A stretch of 20,446 nt of DNA from an uncultured Candidatus Melainabacteria bacterium (GTDB taxonomy: Bacteria; Cyanobacteriota; Vampirovibrionia; Gastranaerophilales; Gastranaerophilaceae), in assembly GCA_946622835.1 (NCBI GenBank), contig CAMOQI010000003.1, positions 1-20,446 on the forward strand, read 5' to 3'. Shown in pieces: positions 7,272 to 14,657 of the stretch. The position numbers and the translations under genes were made by a program. How positions within the stretch are numbered: position 1 is the stretch's first letter; each line of letters opens with the position of its first letter. The notes under the pieces were generated by a model. The model was not told where the DNA came from, made no database searches, and saw nothing but the letters and a program-made list of their open reading frames with translations.

Positions 7272-8723
7272 TCAAATATCAATTAATTTAAAACTGGGAT
7301 ACTGCCCTGAGGGATAATTTCTTTTTTCTGCTTGGCGTAATGCATTATAAAGTAATGTATTGAGCGAAATTGGTTTTTCTTGATTTAGTATGGGTTTTTT
7401 CTCAAGATTTCTTAAAATATCAAATCCCTGCTCTCCGTTTGCAATATATGAATCTAAAGCGCAAGAGTATTTACGATTATTATCAATAGGGTTTTGATTT
7501 TCATCAAGCAGGTTTTCTCCGTCGATATTTATTTGAAGAATTTTATATGTTTTATTTTCGTTATCGGCTAATCCTGTTATTGAAATATTTTTTGAACATT
7601 GTAAAAATCTTGAATTCCCGCGGTTTTTATACATTCTGAATTTTGTTGCATTTTCAAATATTTTTTTTATTTCATCGACTGACAGTTCAACGGTGCAAAT
7701 ATGTGAAGAGCCTTGACAAATTACTTTATCAAGATCGTATTTTGTGATATAAGGACTGTCCTCAAGTGACAAATTATACATTGTAAATCCTGTGGAATGG
7801 AATGCTATATCTGTTTTTCCCAGCTCTTTCATGTTATCTGAAATAAAAGTTCCCAAAGGACAAGGATCTGAGTATTTCTTGGTCAGATTTAAAACTCTTT
7901 TTATAATCGGTTTGTGTAGTTTTGTTTTATTTTCATAGATTTTTAGCGGCTTTTCAAGCTTTTCGATTGTATGAAAGTTACTTAGCGGAATTTGTTCAAT
8001 ATTTTCAATTTTTTTTGTGAGTTTCATTTTATATAAGCTGCGAGCAAAGCTTAAAGGATAAAATATATTTCGTTCAAAATCCGCAGGTATCGGGGAGTGT
8101 TCGTGCCCCCCGATTATAAGGTTGATTTCTGCTCCGATGGTTTTTGAATATTCTTGTAATTCTTTGCTGTACGGGTACCAGTGATGGCATAAAATAATTA
8201 TCTTGTCGTATTCTTCTTTAATTGATTCTATAAGATTTTTATAAGAATCGCACAGAGGTTTTAGTGTATAACCAAATTTTTGGCAGCATGAGTTGTTTAC
8301 GCAAAATCCGCTTATTAAAATTTTTTGTCCGTTTATTTTTATAACTTTATATTGAGGAAGAAATGCTGCAGTTTTATCTGTCTTTGTTTCGTATAGATTT
8401 GCGCAAACAAAATGAATTCCGACAGATTCAAATTTTTTTACGGCGGATTTCAGATATTCAAAATCTTCTTTTTTGAATCCAAAATCGTTATTTCCAAGGG
8501 TTAGAAATATATTTGCTTTAGGCAGAAGCTCTTTAATTTTTAAATAAGCATTAACGGATAAATTTTTATCGTAAACTCCTTTAAACAAATCACCGCCGTC
8601 GAGTATCAAAAACGGTTCGGTGTTGTCTTTTTCAAAGTTATAAATCCCGCTCAAAATGGCTGACAGATTTCTGCATTCCTGATGAGAATCGGTTAGCGCG
8701 TATATTCTTGTTTCCATAACCAC
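7272..8723 (-). CDS. 5'-nucleotidase-like metallophosphatase (UshA/CpdB superfamily), cytoplasmic
   Basis: This 483-residue protein has two domains. The calcineurin-like domain (about 5-225) carries the metal motifs TDSH (D12, H14), GGD (D45), GNND (77-80), CHH (H180/H181) and GGHEHSP (H207, H209). The 5'-nucleotidase C-terminal domain (about 270-465) is recognisable from GTFISDNM, DIAFHSTGF and the substrate-stacking region near YSCALDSYIANGEQGFDIL. Relatives hydrolyse nucleotides, 2',3'-cyclic nucleotides or UDP-sugars and are mostly periplasmic. This one has no signal peptide, so it should act in the cytoplasm. In the usual GNHEFD motif the His and the following Asp form the catalytic dyad; here the motif is GNNDFG, so both are replaced. 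No good Shine-Dalgarno is seen; a second ATG lies two codons in. It is divergent from yjbQ. Confidence 0.85.
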   Translation of the reverse strand: MVMETRIYALTDSHQECRNLSAILSGIYNFEKDNTEPFLILDGGDLFKGVYDKNLSVNAYLKIKELLPKANIFLTLGNNDFGFKKEDFEYLKSAVKKFESVGIHFVCANLYETKTDKTAAFLPQYKVIKINGQKILISGFCVNNSCCQKFGYTLKPLCDSYKNLIESIKEEYDKIIILCHHWYPYSKELQEYSKTIGAEINLIIGGHEHSPIPADFERNIFYPLSFARSLYKMKLTKKIENIEQIPLSNFHTIEKLEKPLKIYENKTKLHKPIIKRVLNLTKKYSDPCPLGTFISDNMKELGKTDIAFHSTGFTMYNLSLEDSPYITKYDLDKVICQGSSHICTVELSVDEIKKIFENATKFRMYKNRGNSRFLQCSKNISITGLADNENKTYKILQINIDGENLLDENQNPIDNNRKYSCALDSYIANGEQGFDILRNLEKKPILNQEKPISLNTLLYNALRQAEKRNYPSGQYPSFKLIDI

Positions 8724-8767
8724 AGAATAACAAAAATTATTTAAAAAAACGAATTGTTAAGACCAAA

Positions 8768-8796
8768 TTACCATTAATTTTTGTTTGTAATAGAAT
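8768..8796 (+). promoter_or_regulatory. Possible promoter of the yjbQ-like gene
   Basis: TTACCA (8768-8773), a 17-nt spacer and TAGAAT (8791-8796). Four and five of six bases match consensus, respectively. It sits in the 100-nt gap between two divergent genes, where a plus-strand promoter is required. Confidence 0.35.
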
Positions 8797-8823
8797 TAGC
8801 ATAAATGGGGGGATGTAAAAGGC

Positions 8824-9240
8824 ATGACAATAATAAATGATGTTTTTACCGTACATACAAAAGGGTATACGGATATCATTGATATAACACCGCAAATAAG
8901 AAATGTGGTGTATACTCATGAACTTCAAAATGCGGTTGTTTATGTATATGCCCAAGGCAGTACGGTATCTGTTACAAATATCGAATTTGAACCCGGATTA
9001 CTGGTAGATTTTCCCGAGGCGATGGAGCGTATTGCACCTATGGACGCACCGTATCATCATGATGAAATGTGGCATGACGGAAACGGTTATGCGCATATAA
9101 GAGCCTCAATTGTCGGTAATTCTACGCATATCCCGTTAATAGACGGGGTTTTGCAACTTGGGCAATGGCAGCAAGTTATTTTGGTTGATTTTGACAACAA
9201 AGCTCGTGCAAGAAAGGTTAATGTTCAAATTATTTACTGA
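8824..9240 (+). CDS. YjbQ/UPF0047 family protein (secondary thiamine-phosphate synthase family)
   Basis: This 138-residue protein matches the whole UPF0047 fold. The best markers are YHHDEMWHDGNGYAHIRAS (His78, His79, His84 and His91, a putative metal/active site), then VGNSTHIPLIDGVLQLGQWQQ and LVDFDNKARARKVNVQI at the C-terminus. Length equals the family norm (about 130-140). Members form trimers in the cytoplasm. Overexpression of E. coli YjbQ can partly replace thiamine-phosphate synthase, but the physiological role is unknown. A G-rich stretch (GGGGGGA, about 8807-8813) lies at usable distance from the ATG. It overlaps the 3' end of rsmG tail-to-tail by 11 nt, with no terminator visible between them, so antisense overlap of the two mRNAs is likely. 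Confidence 0.9.
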   Translation: MTIINDVFTVHTKGYTDIIDITPQIRNVVYTHELQNAVVYVYAQGSTVSVTNIEFEPGLLVDFPEAMERIAPMDAPYHHDEMWHDGNGYAHIRASIVGNSTHIPLIDGVLQLGQWQQVILVDFDNKARARKVNVQIIY

Positions 9241-9856
9241 TTATAATTAAATTTCTTTCAAGTTCTTCTTTCAGGGGTAATTTGTATGGTATTATATCAA
9301 TAACTTTCCCTCCGAGATTTTTAATTATCGGAGAGGCTTCGTTTATTTCTTCTTCTGTCTTTTTTGATTTATAGGCAACGAAATAGCCGCCTTTTTTGAG
9401 TTTGGGCAGGGCATATAGGGAGATGTTTTTTAAAGAAGATACTGCTCGAGAAGTTATAATATCAAACATTTCTTCTAAATTTTCAACTCTTTTACAAACA
9501 GGGTGAAGGTTTTTTAAGCCTAAACTTTCTGATACGGAGCTTACTGCACGTATTTTTTTTGCGATACTGTCAAGTGCAGTTACCTCAATTTGCGGATATT
9601 TGATAGCTATAGGAATTGCCGGAAATCCCCCGCCTGTTCCTATGTCCAAAAGTTTTAGTCCGTTTTTCTCTTGTATGTATTTATCATAAAATTTTTCAAA
9701 TGAAATTGAATCAAAAATGTGCTTTTCCCACAGATATTTTTCATCATTTTTTGAAATCAGGTTAACTTTTGCGTTTTCCTGTAAAAATAATTTCATAAAA
9801 TTTTCATAAATGTTTTTATTCACCATATTCTTGTTGAAGTTGTTTATATCTGTCAT
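9230..9856 (-). CDS. rsmG: 16S rRNA (guanine-527-N7)-methyltransferase RsmG
   Basis: About 208 residues, the normal RsmG size. The N-terminal helical part contains NAKVNLISKNDEKYLWEKHIFDS, matching the family's NLTS...HxxDS pattern. The SAM-binding motif is LLDIGTGGGFPAIPIAI, followed by VTALDSIAKKIRAV, and the substrate-side signature is DIITSRAVSSL. The enzyme methylates N7 of G527 in 16S rRNA with S-adenosylmethionine; loss of it gives low-level streptomycin resistance in several bacteria. The start is uncertain: a GTG at 9859, this ATG at 9856 or an ATG at 9826, none with a good Shine-Dalgarno. I prefer the upstream start because the distance to the NLIS motif then fits relatives better. 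It overlaps the end of the upstream ATPase-TPR gene by about 41 nt, so it is the last gene of that run. Confidence 0.93.
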   Translation of the reverse strand: MTDINNFNKNMVNKNIYENFMKLFLQENAKVNLISKNDEKYLWEKHIFDSISFEKFYDKYIQEKNGLKLLDIGTGGGFPAIPIAIKYPQIEVTALDSIAKKIRAVSSVSESLGLKNLHPVCKRVENLEEMFDIITSRAVSSLKNISLYALPKLKKGGYFVAYKSKKTEEEINEASPIIKNLGGKVIDIIPYKLPLKEELERNLIIISK

Positions 9857-12221
9857 CACTTACTCTGCGTTTAAGGTCGTCTATTCTTGATTTTACCTTA
9901 TCCAAATTATCTTTTGTGAAAGTTTTTTGCGCGACTTTATAGGCTTTAATAAACATTTTATATGCTTCTCCGAAATTTTTGCGTTTTAGATAAAAATCTC
10001 CTATTTCTAATGAAGCACCAACGATATAGAAAGGTTCATTTAATTGTTTTGCATATTCAAGCGCGTTGTTCAAATGTTCAATAGCCAATTTATCATCTTG
10101 AGAGGCATAAATTCCTCCCAAGTGAACTGAGGAATAGTACAGTCCGTTGTAATTCTTGGTTAATTTATCTATATTTATACTTTCTTGATAATATTTTATT
10201 GCTGATTTTGTTGCGCCCGCTTCATCGTATAATTCTGCCAAATTTGCAAGTGCCATAGATAGATAAGGATTATTTTTAGGCGAGGAATCAAGCTCAATAC
10301 ATTTTCTGTAATATAAAGCTGCGGTCTTGGGATCATCTGCTTCATCACTTATAGCTGCAAATTTGTAATATAGTTCCGAGACTAAAGGTTTTTCCGTTCC
10401 TGCGTCAACCAAATCCAAAGACTTTTTATAATAATTATATTCAATGTTGGAGTCGCTTGTTAATCTTGCCGCGGTTAAATTTATTTTTATTCTGAGTTCG
10501 TTTGGCAAATCCGGAGTTTTTTCAAGTTCGTTTATTATAAATCTTGCATTTTCGTGTTTGTACATAACGTAGTATATGTTTGCTATTTCAAGTTTCATTT
10601 CTGCAACTTTTATATAATTTGAAGTGTTTGAATAAAAATCCTGTGCCTGTGTAAAATATTCCAAAGCCTCATACCAAGCGGATAAGTTTTGATATGCTTT
10701 TGCTAACTTATAATAAATCATTGGTAAAAATGTATAAAAATCTTCGTCATTTGTCTTGGTAAGTGCTTGTTGGTATAATTTTATAACATTTTTGTAATTG
10801 TATTCAATCTCTTGTTGTTTTGCGGCATTTATTATTTGTGAAAGCGTCATATTTTTACTTTCTGCTTCCAGTTTATTGTTTTGAACATTTGTTGTTATGT
10901 ATTCTTTAATCGAATCTGCAATATTATCTAAAATTGCTTCATCTTCAACAATAAAGCTTATTTTCTTTAATTTTTCTTCTTTGGTTTCTTCCGCTTTTAC
11001 TTCACTTGGTTCTTGCCGTACAACTTCTATAGGTTCTTGGTTTACAAGCATAGGTTCTACTGCTATTTCTTTTATTAGCGTTAAGTTTGGCTTTTTTGGA
11101 ATAAAAAGCGAATGATATTCAATTTCGTTTCTCATTGTTTGGCGAGAAAGCATTAAATCTCTCTCAAGCGGCTTTAAAGGCAGCTGTGTGTTATACAAAT
11201 CTACACAAGCGCTATGAAGTTTTATTCTAACGTTATCCGGAATTTGATTGTCTATAATATCTCTGAAATAATCCTTTAAATACAAACAATCATCAAGCAT
11301 TGTAAGTATTGAATTTTCAACAAAAAACATCGCTCTGTTAGGGTCATATAGATTTAAGTATTTAAGCAAATTAATGTGAATGGGAATTCTCATAACCGTA
11401 AGTAATCTGAATAAATGAATACTTATGGGGTCAACAAGTTCCAATGCTTCTTTTATTACGAAATCCGAAAAAGACATATAGCTTTTTGAAAATTGTTCTA
11501 AAAATTTTACAAGACTAAGTTGTCGTAAATTCATTATGTTAATGGCAAGTATTACCGTACCGTAATAGCCTTTTGAGATTTTGTACAGTTCATTGGACAG
11601 AACACCGATTTGTTTAATGCCTTTTTCTCGGAGTAATTTTTCAAAAATCTTTTGTGAAAGGGCTAAAATTGTGACGTTATCATGTGGGATTTGTGAAAAA
11701 TCTTCGGACATTAAAGCTTTTGAGATTAGTATAATTTTAAGATTTTCAAAATTTGATAAATGTTTTATAAAATCTATAATTGCCGCGCGATTTTCTTTCA
11801 TAACCGATTGAAACGAATCTATTACCAATAGAATAGGGCTTTTTATAGAGTTGAAATAAGAATTTATTTTTTGGTTGAAATTTTCTGTTTTAGTTTTTGG
11901 CGGGGTAAATTTACCCATCATTGTATAGGTTTTAAAACTTTCAAAAAAGCTCAAAAGCATATCATCCAGTATAGTTGTCTCAAAACAGGTATAATGAAGT
12001 ACAATCACATCAGGATTTATTGAATCTGAAACAAAGTTAATTATAGGGGTTTTTCCGGAGCCTTGAAATCCGTTTACCAGCAGCAGACTTTTTTTCTCCG
12101 TTAAAAAATCGCAGATTTGAGATATTTGTTTTTCATTATTTTCAATCAAACAGATGTTTGTTGGGCACTGTTTAGGTACCTCTTTTATATCTATGGGATT
12201 GTCAATAAATTTTTTTGTCAT
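9816..12221 (-). CDS. P-loop NTPase with C-terminal TPR repeats (STAND-like)
   Basis: This 801-residue protein is not a family I can name. Residues about 20-240 form an AAA/STAND-like NTPase: Walker A GFQGSGKT (51-58), Walker B ILLVIDSF with D135, and a LKIILISKA strand that could be sensor 1. A helical segment follows (about 240-390), then an acidic, proline-rich, probably flexible linker (about 395-450, with repeated QEP). Residues about 470-790 are TPR-like helical hairpins, recognisable from repeated YYKLAKAYQNLSAWYEALEYF- and LANLAELYDEAGATKSAIKYY-type units. There is no signal peptide or transmembrane segment. The layout (P-loop switch plus protein-binding repeats) resembles STAND regulators, but no effector domain is seen at the N-terminus. 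It starts 5 nt after the CHASE2-GGDEF stop and lacks a clear Shine-Dalgarno, so translation is probably coupled and the two may work together. Confidence 0.8.
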   Translation of the reverse strand: MTKKFIDNPIDIKEVPKQCPTNICLIENNEKQISQICDFLTEKKSLLLVNGFQGSGKTPIINFVSDSINPDVIVLHYTCFETTILDDMLLSFFESFKTYTMMGKFTPPKTKTENFNQKINSYFNSIKSPILLVIDSFQSVMKENRAAIIDFIKHLSNFENLKIILISKALMSEDFSQIPHDNVTILALSQKIFEKLLREKGIKQIGVLSNELYKISKGYYGTVILAINIMNLRQLSLVKFLEQFSKSYMSFSDFVIKEALELVDPISIHLFRLLTVMRIPIHINLLKYLNLYDPNRAMFFVENSILTMLDDCLYLKDYFRDIIDNQIPDNVRIKLHSACVDLYNTQLPLKPLERDLMLSRQTMRNEIEYHSLFIPKKPNLTLIKEIAVEPMLVNQEPIEVVRQEPSEVKAEETKEEKLKKISFIVEDEAILDNIADSIKEYITTNVQNNKLEAESKNMTLSQIINAAKQQEIEYNYKNVIKLYQQALTKTNDEDFYTFLPMIYYKLAKAYQNLSAWYEALEYFTQAQDFYSNTSNYIKVAEMKLEIANIYYVMYKHENARFIINELEKTPDLPNELRIKINLTAARLTSDSNIEYNYYKKSLDLVDAGTEKPLVSELYYKFAAISDEADDPKTAALYYRKCIELDSSPKNNPYLSMALANLAELYDEAGATKSAIKYYQESINIDKLTKNYNGLYYSSVHLGGIYASQDDKLAIEHLNNALEYAKQLNEPFYIVGASLEIGDFYLKRKNFGEAYKMFIKAYKVAQKTFTKDNLDKVKSRIDDLKRRVSDDRYKQLQQEYGE

Positions 12222-12226
12222 AGCTT

Positions 12227-13936
12227 TTAATTTACTCTGTTTCTTCCGTTAGCTTTTGCATTATACAATCTTTTATCTGCTGCCTCAATCAGTTCAGACG
12301 GGTTTTTACCGTCTTTGCCAAACGCTGAAACACCCAAACTTATCGTTACATTACTTTCTTTTCCGTTACTTAATTTATATTTTTTGGACGCAACAAGTGC
12401 ACAAAGTTTTTTTGCAATGTTTACGGCTTCTTCGTATGTTGTGCTTGGTAATATTATCCCCATTTCTTCTCCCCCGTAACGGCATACTATATCAGACATA
12501 CGTACATTTTTTTTGAGAGTGAAAGCAACCTGTCTTAAAACGGCATCTCCTGATTGGTGTCCGTATGAATCATTAAATTTTTTGAAAAAGTCAATATCTA
12601 TAATGATTAATGACAAGGGGCTTTCATATCTGCTGGCGTGAGATACAAAGTTGTGCAACTGTTCTTGAAAATATCTGTGATTATATAATTCTGTCAAACC
12701 GTCTGTTGTTGCCAATTTATACTGTTGATCAAAATCTCGTGATTTTATTAAATATTTGATAACTACCGCAATTATATACGCAAACAGCGTAAACATCATC
12801 GGAACAACCAGTTCAAGCCATATATTTTTAAATTGCATTAAGAAATATGCAATCATAACATATATTGAATATATTGTAACAGTCATACCTGAAGCGATGG
12901 CCATAGAACTTATTTTGAAAACACATAATATGGTTAGAAAGGCCAGCAGGATTCCTGTCAGCAAAGTGACAAGGCTGGGAGCTTTTTGTATCAAAGAATT
13001 ATCAATTAAATTATTTATATATGTAGCTTGAACTTCAACCCCCGGATATACTTTATCAACAGGAACGGTTTTTATATCAAACAAACTTGCAGCGGTAGCT
13101 CCAAAATATATGATTTTATCTTTAAAATCGAAATTTAATCTTTCTTCCCCATTTGCAGCTTTTATAACTTCATAAAGCGGAATATTTTTGTATGTTCCGG
13201 CAGGTCCGTACCAATTGAGAATTACGCTGCCCTCATCATCGGATTTAATCCTTTGGTTTTTGTTATATTCAGAGTCTAAGAATACGCGGTAAGCAAGCTG
13301 AGGATAATATTTCCCTCTATATTTTAAATACAAAGGCATTTTTCTCAAAACCCCGTCTTCCGAGCGTGCAACATTTATCATACCTATATTTGAAGTTGCA
13401 TCTAAAATTCCCTGTAAAATTATTCTGCAATTTGTGTAGTGCATAACATCATCTGCCATATCATCCGGAATAATTGCGAGTTTTGCCGGAAGCTCAGGAG
13501 GTATTCTTAAATCTGACGGTTGATCATCAAGGTTCATTGCCGTATAGACGTTGTTATATTTTTCAAACATTTTTATCAACTCATCGTCTGCACTTTTGTT
13601 ACTTTTCATCGATTTTACGAACATCATATCAAACACAATACTTTTGGGGTTTTGAGCTTCTATATAATCGACCATTTTCGCATATAATGCGCGATTCAAT
13701 GGCCATTCGCCGTAATGTTCCAAAACATATTCATAGCTGGCATCATCTGCCGCTATTATTACAATATCGGGATTATGCTTGCGTACCCCCGAGCCTGAGA
13801 TGACTTTTTGTCGTATATCAAATGTGCTGTTTTCCATTGAATGCACAAATGAAACAAAACTTCCGCTTTGAAGACTAACGAGAATTAATCCTAAAAATAC
13901 GGAAGCCCATAAGAAATATAGTATTTTCTTTAACAT
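12227..13936 (-). CDS. CHASE2-domain membrane diguanylate cyclase (GGDEF)
   Basis: This 569-residue protein has an N-terminal transmembrane helix (about 7-25), an extracytoplasmic CHASE2 sensor domain (about 35-320; ENSTFDIRQ, PLNRALYAKMVDYI, VFDMMF, FGATAASLFD and VYPGVEVQA are typical), three helices (about 323-341, 345-367, 372-397) and a cytoplasmic GGDEF domain (about 405-569). The GGDEF domain has TTDGLTELYNHRYF, IDIDFFKKFNDSYGHQSGD and the active-site loop GGEEM (488-492). It makes cyclic di-GMP from two GTP. RMSD (479-482) sits exactly five residues before the loop, so the inhibitory I-site for product feedback is intact. The fifth loop residue is Met, not Phe, a conservative change that need not abolish activity. 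No EAL domain is present. It lies 14 nt after a 55-residue ORF and 5 nt before the ATPase-TPR gene. Confidence 0.93.
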   Translation of the reverse strand: MLKKILYFLWASVFLGLILVSLQSGSFVSFVHSMENSTFDIRQKVISGSGVRKHNPDIVIIAADDASYEYVLEHYGEWPLNRALYAKMVDYIEAQNPKSIVFDMMFVKSMKSNKSADDELIKMFEKYNNVYTAMNLDDQPSDLRIPPELPAKLAIIPDDMADDVMHYTNCRIILQGILDATSNIGMINVARSEDGVLRKMPLYLKYRGKYYPQLAYRVFLDSEYNKNQRIKSDDEGSVILNWYGPAGTYKNIPLYEVIKAANGEERLNFDFKDKIIYFGATAASLFDIKTVPVDKVYPGVEVQATYINNLIDNSLIQKAPSLVTLLTGILLAFLTILCVFKISSMAIASGMTVTIYSIYVMIAYFLMQFKNIWLELVVPMMFTLFAYIIAVVIKYLIKSRDFDQQYKLATTDGLTELYNHRYFQEQLHNFVSHASRYESPLSLIIIDIDFFKKFNDSYGHQSGDAVLRQVAFTLKKNVRMSDIVCRYGGEEMGIILPSTTYEEAVNIAKKLCALVASKKYKLSNGKESNVTISLGVSAFGKDGKNPSELIEAADKRLYNAKANGRNRVN

Positions 13937-13950
13937 ATATCCAACCCTTG

Positions 13951-14118
13951 TTACTCTATGTTTCCAGTATAATTTAACATAGCCGTATTAGCAAGAATAT
14001 TTTTTGCAATAAATTTTTGTTCCAGAATCTTATTATTTAATTTTAGTATCTCGGTTGTGTAAGAAAGTTCATCCGGATATTGCAAGTATCTAAGCAAACA
14101 TTGTTCATTGGTATTCAT
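13951..14118 (-). CDS. Small hypothetical protein (55 residues) leading the CHASE2-GGDEF run
   Basis: The ATG at 14118-14116 opens a 55-codon frame ending in TAA at 13953-13951. AGGAAG lies 9 nt upstream of the ATG and the stop is 14 nt before the cyclase start, as in an operon. The product begins MNTNEQCLLRYLQYPDEL and looks largely helical (LKLNNKILEQKFIAKNIL). It has one cysteine, no signal peptide and no membrane segment. I do not recognise it. Spacing, ribosome-binding site and codon choice like its neighbours support it; its short length in an AT-rich genome argues for caution. It may be a small regulator of the cyclase or simply a leader peptide. Confidence 0.5.
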   Translation of the reverse strand: MNTNEQCLLRYLQYPDELSYTTEILKLNNKILEQKFIAKNILANTAMLNYTGNIE

Positions 14119-14138
14119 TAATTTATTCTTCCTATTAC

Positions 14139-14153
14139 GATGATGACATCATC
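14139..14153. promoter_or_regulatory. Perfect inverted repeat upstream of the small ORF (candidate operator)
   Basis: GATGATG-A-CATCATC is a perfect 7-1-7 dyad, 21 nt before the start of the 55-residue ORF and just before its Shine-Dalgarno. Position and symmetry suit a dimeric repressor or a small RNA hairpin in the leader. No regulator gene is adjacent. Confidence 0.35.
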
Positions 14154-14250
14154 TATTATTTCAAATTTTTATATAAATTAAATCAACCTTTTAAATAACA
14201 TCTGCGTCTTTTCCTAATATAAACATAGGATATCAATAGTATGATTTGTT

Positions 14251-14266
14251 TCAATCACGTGATTGA
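14251..14266. promoter_or_regulatory. 16-bp perfect palindrome between the exporter gene and the cyclase cluster
   Basis: TCAATCACGTGATTGA is self-complementary over 16 bp and lies 7 nt beyond the stop of the exporter gene. With flanking GTT/GAC it extends to 11 pairs per arm, including one wobble. No T-run follows on the minus strand, so it is a poor terminator for the exporter. GGTTTTATA follows on the plus strand, but no plus-strand gene ends there. It could be a protein-binding site upstream of the cyclase cluster. Confidence 0.35.
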
Positions 14267-14273
14267 GACGGTT

Positions 14274-14591
14274 TTATACGTTAAGAACCTTTAAGCCCGC
14301 GATTCCTGCTAATATTAACCCGATACATACAAACCTCATAACGGTTGCGGGTTCTTTAAAAAGAATTATCCCCAAAACTACTGTTCCGACTGTTCCGATT
14401 CCTGTCCATATTGCATATGCATTTCCAAGCGGCAAAACTTTTATGGATAATGCTAAAAAATAATAACTGGCAATCATCGAAATTGCTGTGATAATGCTTG
14501 GTACAACTTGGGTGAATCCGTTAGAATATTTTAATCCGACTGCCCATACAATCTCCAATATTCCTGCAACAAGAAGATAAATCCATGCCAT
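14274..14591 (-). CDS. gdx: Guanidinium exporter, SMR family (Gdx/SugE subtype)
   Basis: From the ATG at 14591 this is a 105-residue, four-helix inner-membrane protein beginning MAWIYLLVAGILEIVWAVGLKY, the usual Gdx/SugE start. An ATG seven codons earlier is an unlikely start because its own codons contain the AGGAG that serves 14591. SMR proteins work as dual-topology dimers that exchange substrate for protons on a central glutamate. Numbering from 14591, G10, E13, W16, S42, Y59 and W62 match the residues that line the guanidinium site in characterised Gdx proteins. The C-terminus (GLILAGIAGLKVLNV) also fits. A guanidine-I riboswitch precedes it. Context and residues together support guanidinium export rather than broad quaternary-ammonium resistance (EmrE/Qac), although older annotation calls such genes sugE. 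Confidence 0.93.
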   Translation of the reverse strand: MAWIYLLVAGILEIVWAVGLKYSNGFTQVVPSIITAISMIASYYFLALSIKVLPLGNAYAIWTGIGTVGTVVLGIILFKEPATVMRFVCIGLILAGIAGLKVLNV

Positions 14592-14617
14592 TTTTGTTAA
14601 TTCTCCTTTCATTGTAT

Positions 14618-14657
14618 AAACAAAGCCCGAGAGATTTTTAAAATCTCCCGGGCTTTT
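14618..14657 (-). terminator. Riboswitch-controlled intrinsic terminator
   Basis: On the minus strand GCCCGGGAGATTTT can pair with AAAATCTCTCGGGC (14653-14640 with 14638-14625, one G-U wobble), followed by TTTGTTT. Allowing a loop, the stem is 10-11 bp. Its 5' arm is the same GCCCGGGAGA that forms the 3' end of the riboswitch aptamer, so aptamer and terminator are mutually exclusive. This is the expected arrangement for a switch turned on by guanidine. Confidence 0.88.

Noticed and set aside
8737..8955. Minus-strand open frame of 72 codons between the metallophosphatase and yjbQ
   Set aside because: Half of it is antisense to yjbQ, its composition is unlike neighbouring proteins, and it has no recognisable motif.
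14618..14657. GC-rich palindrome as an operator for the exporter gene
   Set aside because: Its 5' arm is the conserved 3' end of a guanidine-I aptamer and a T-run follows, so it is the riboswitch terminator.
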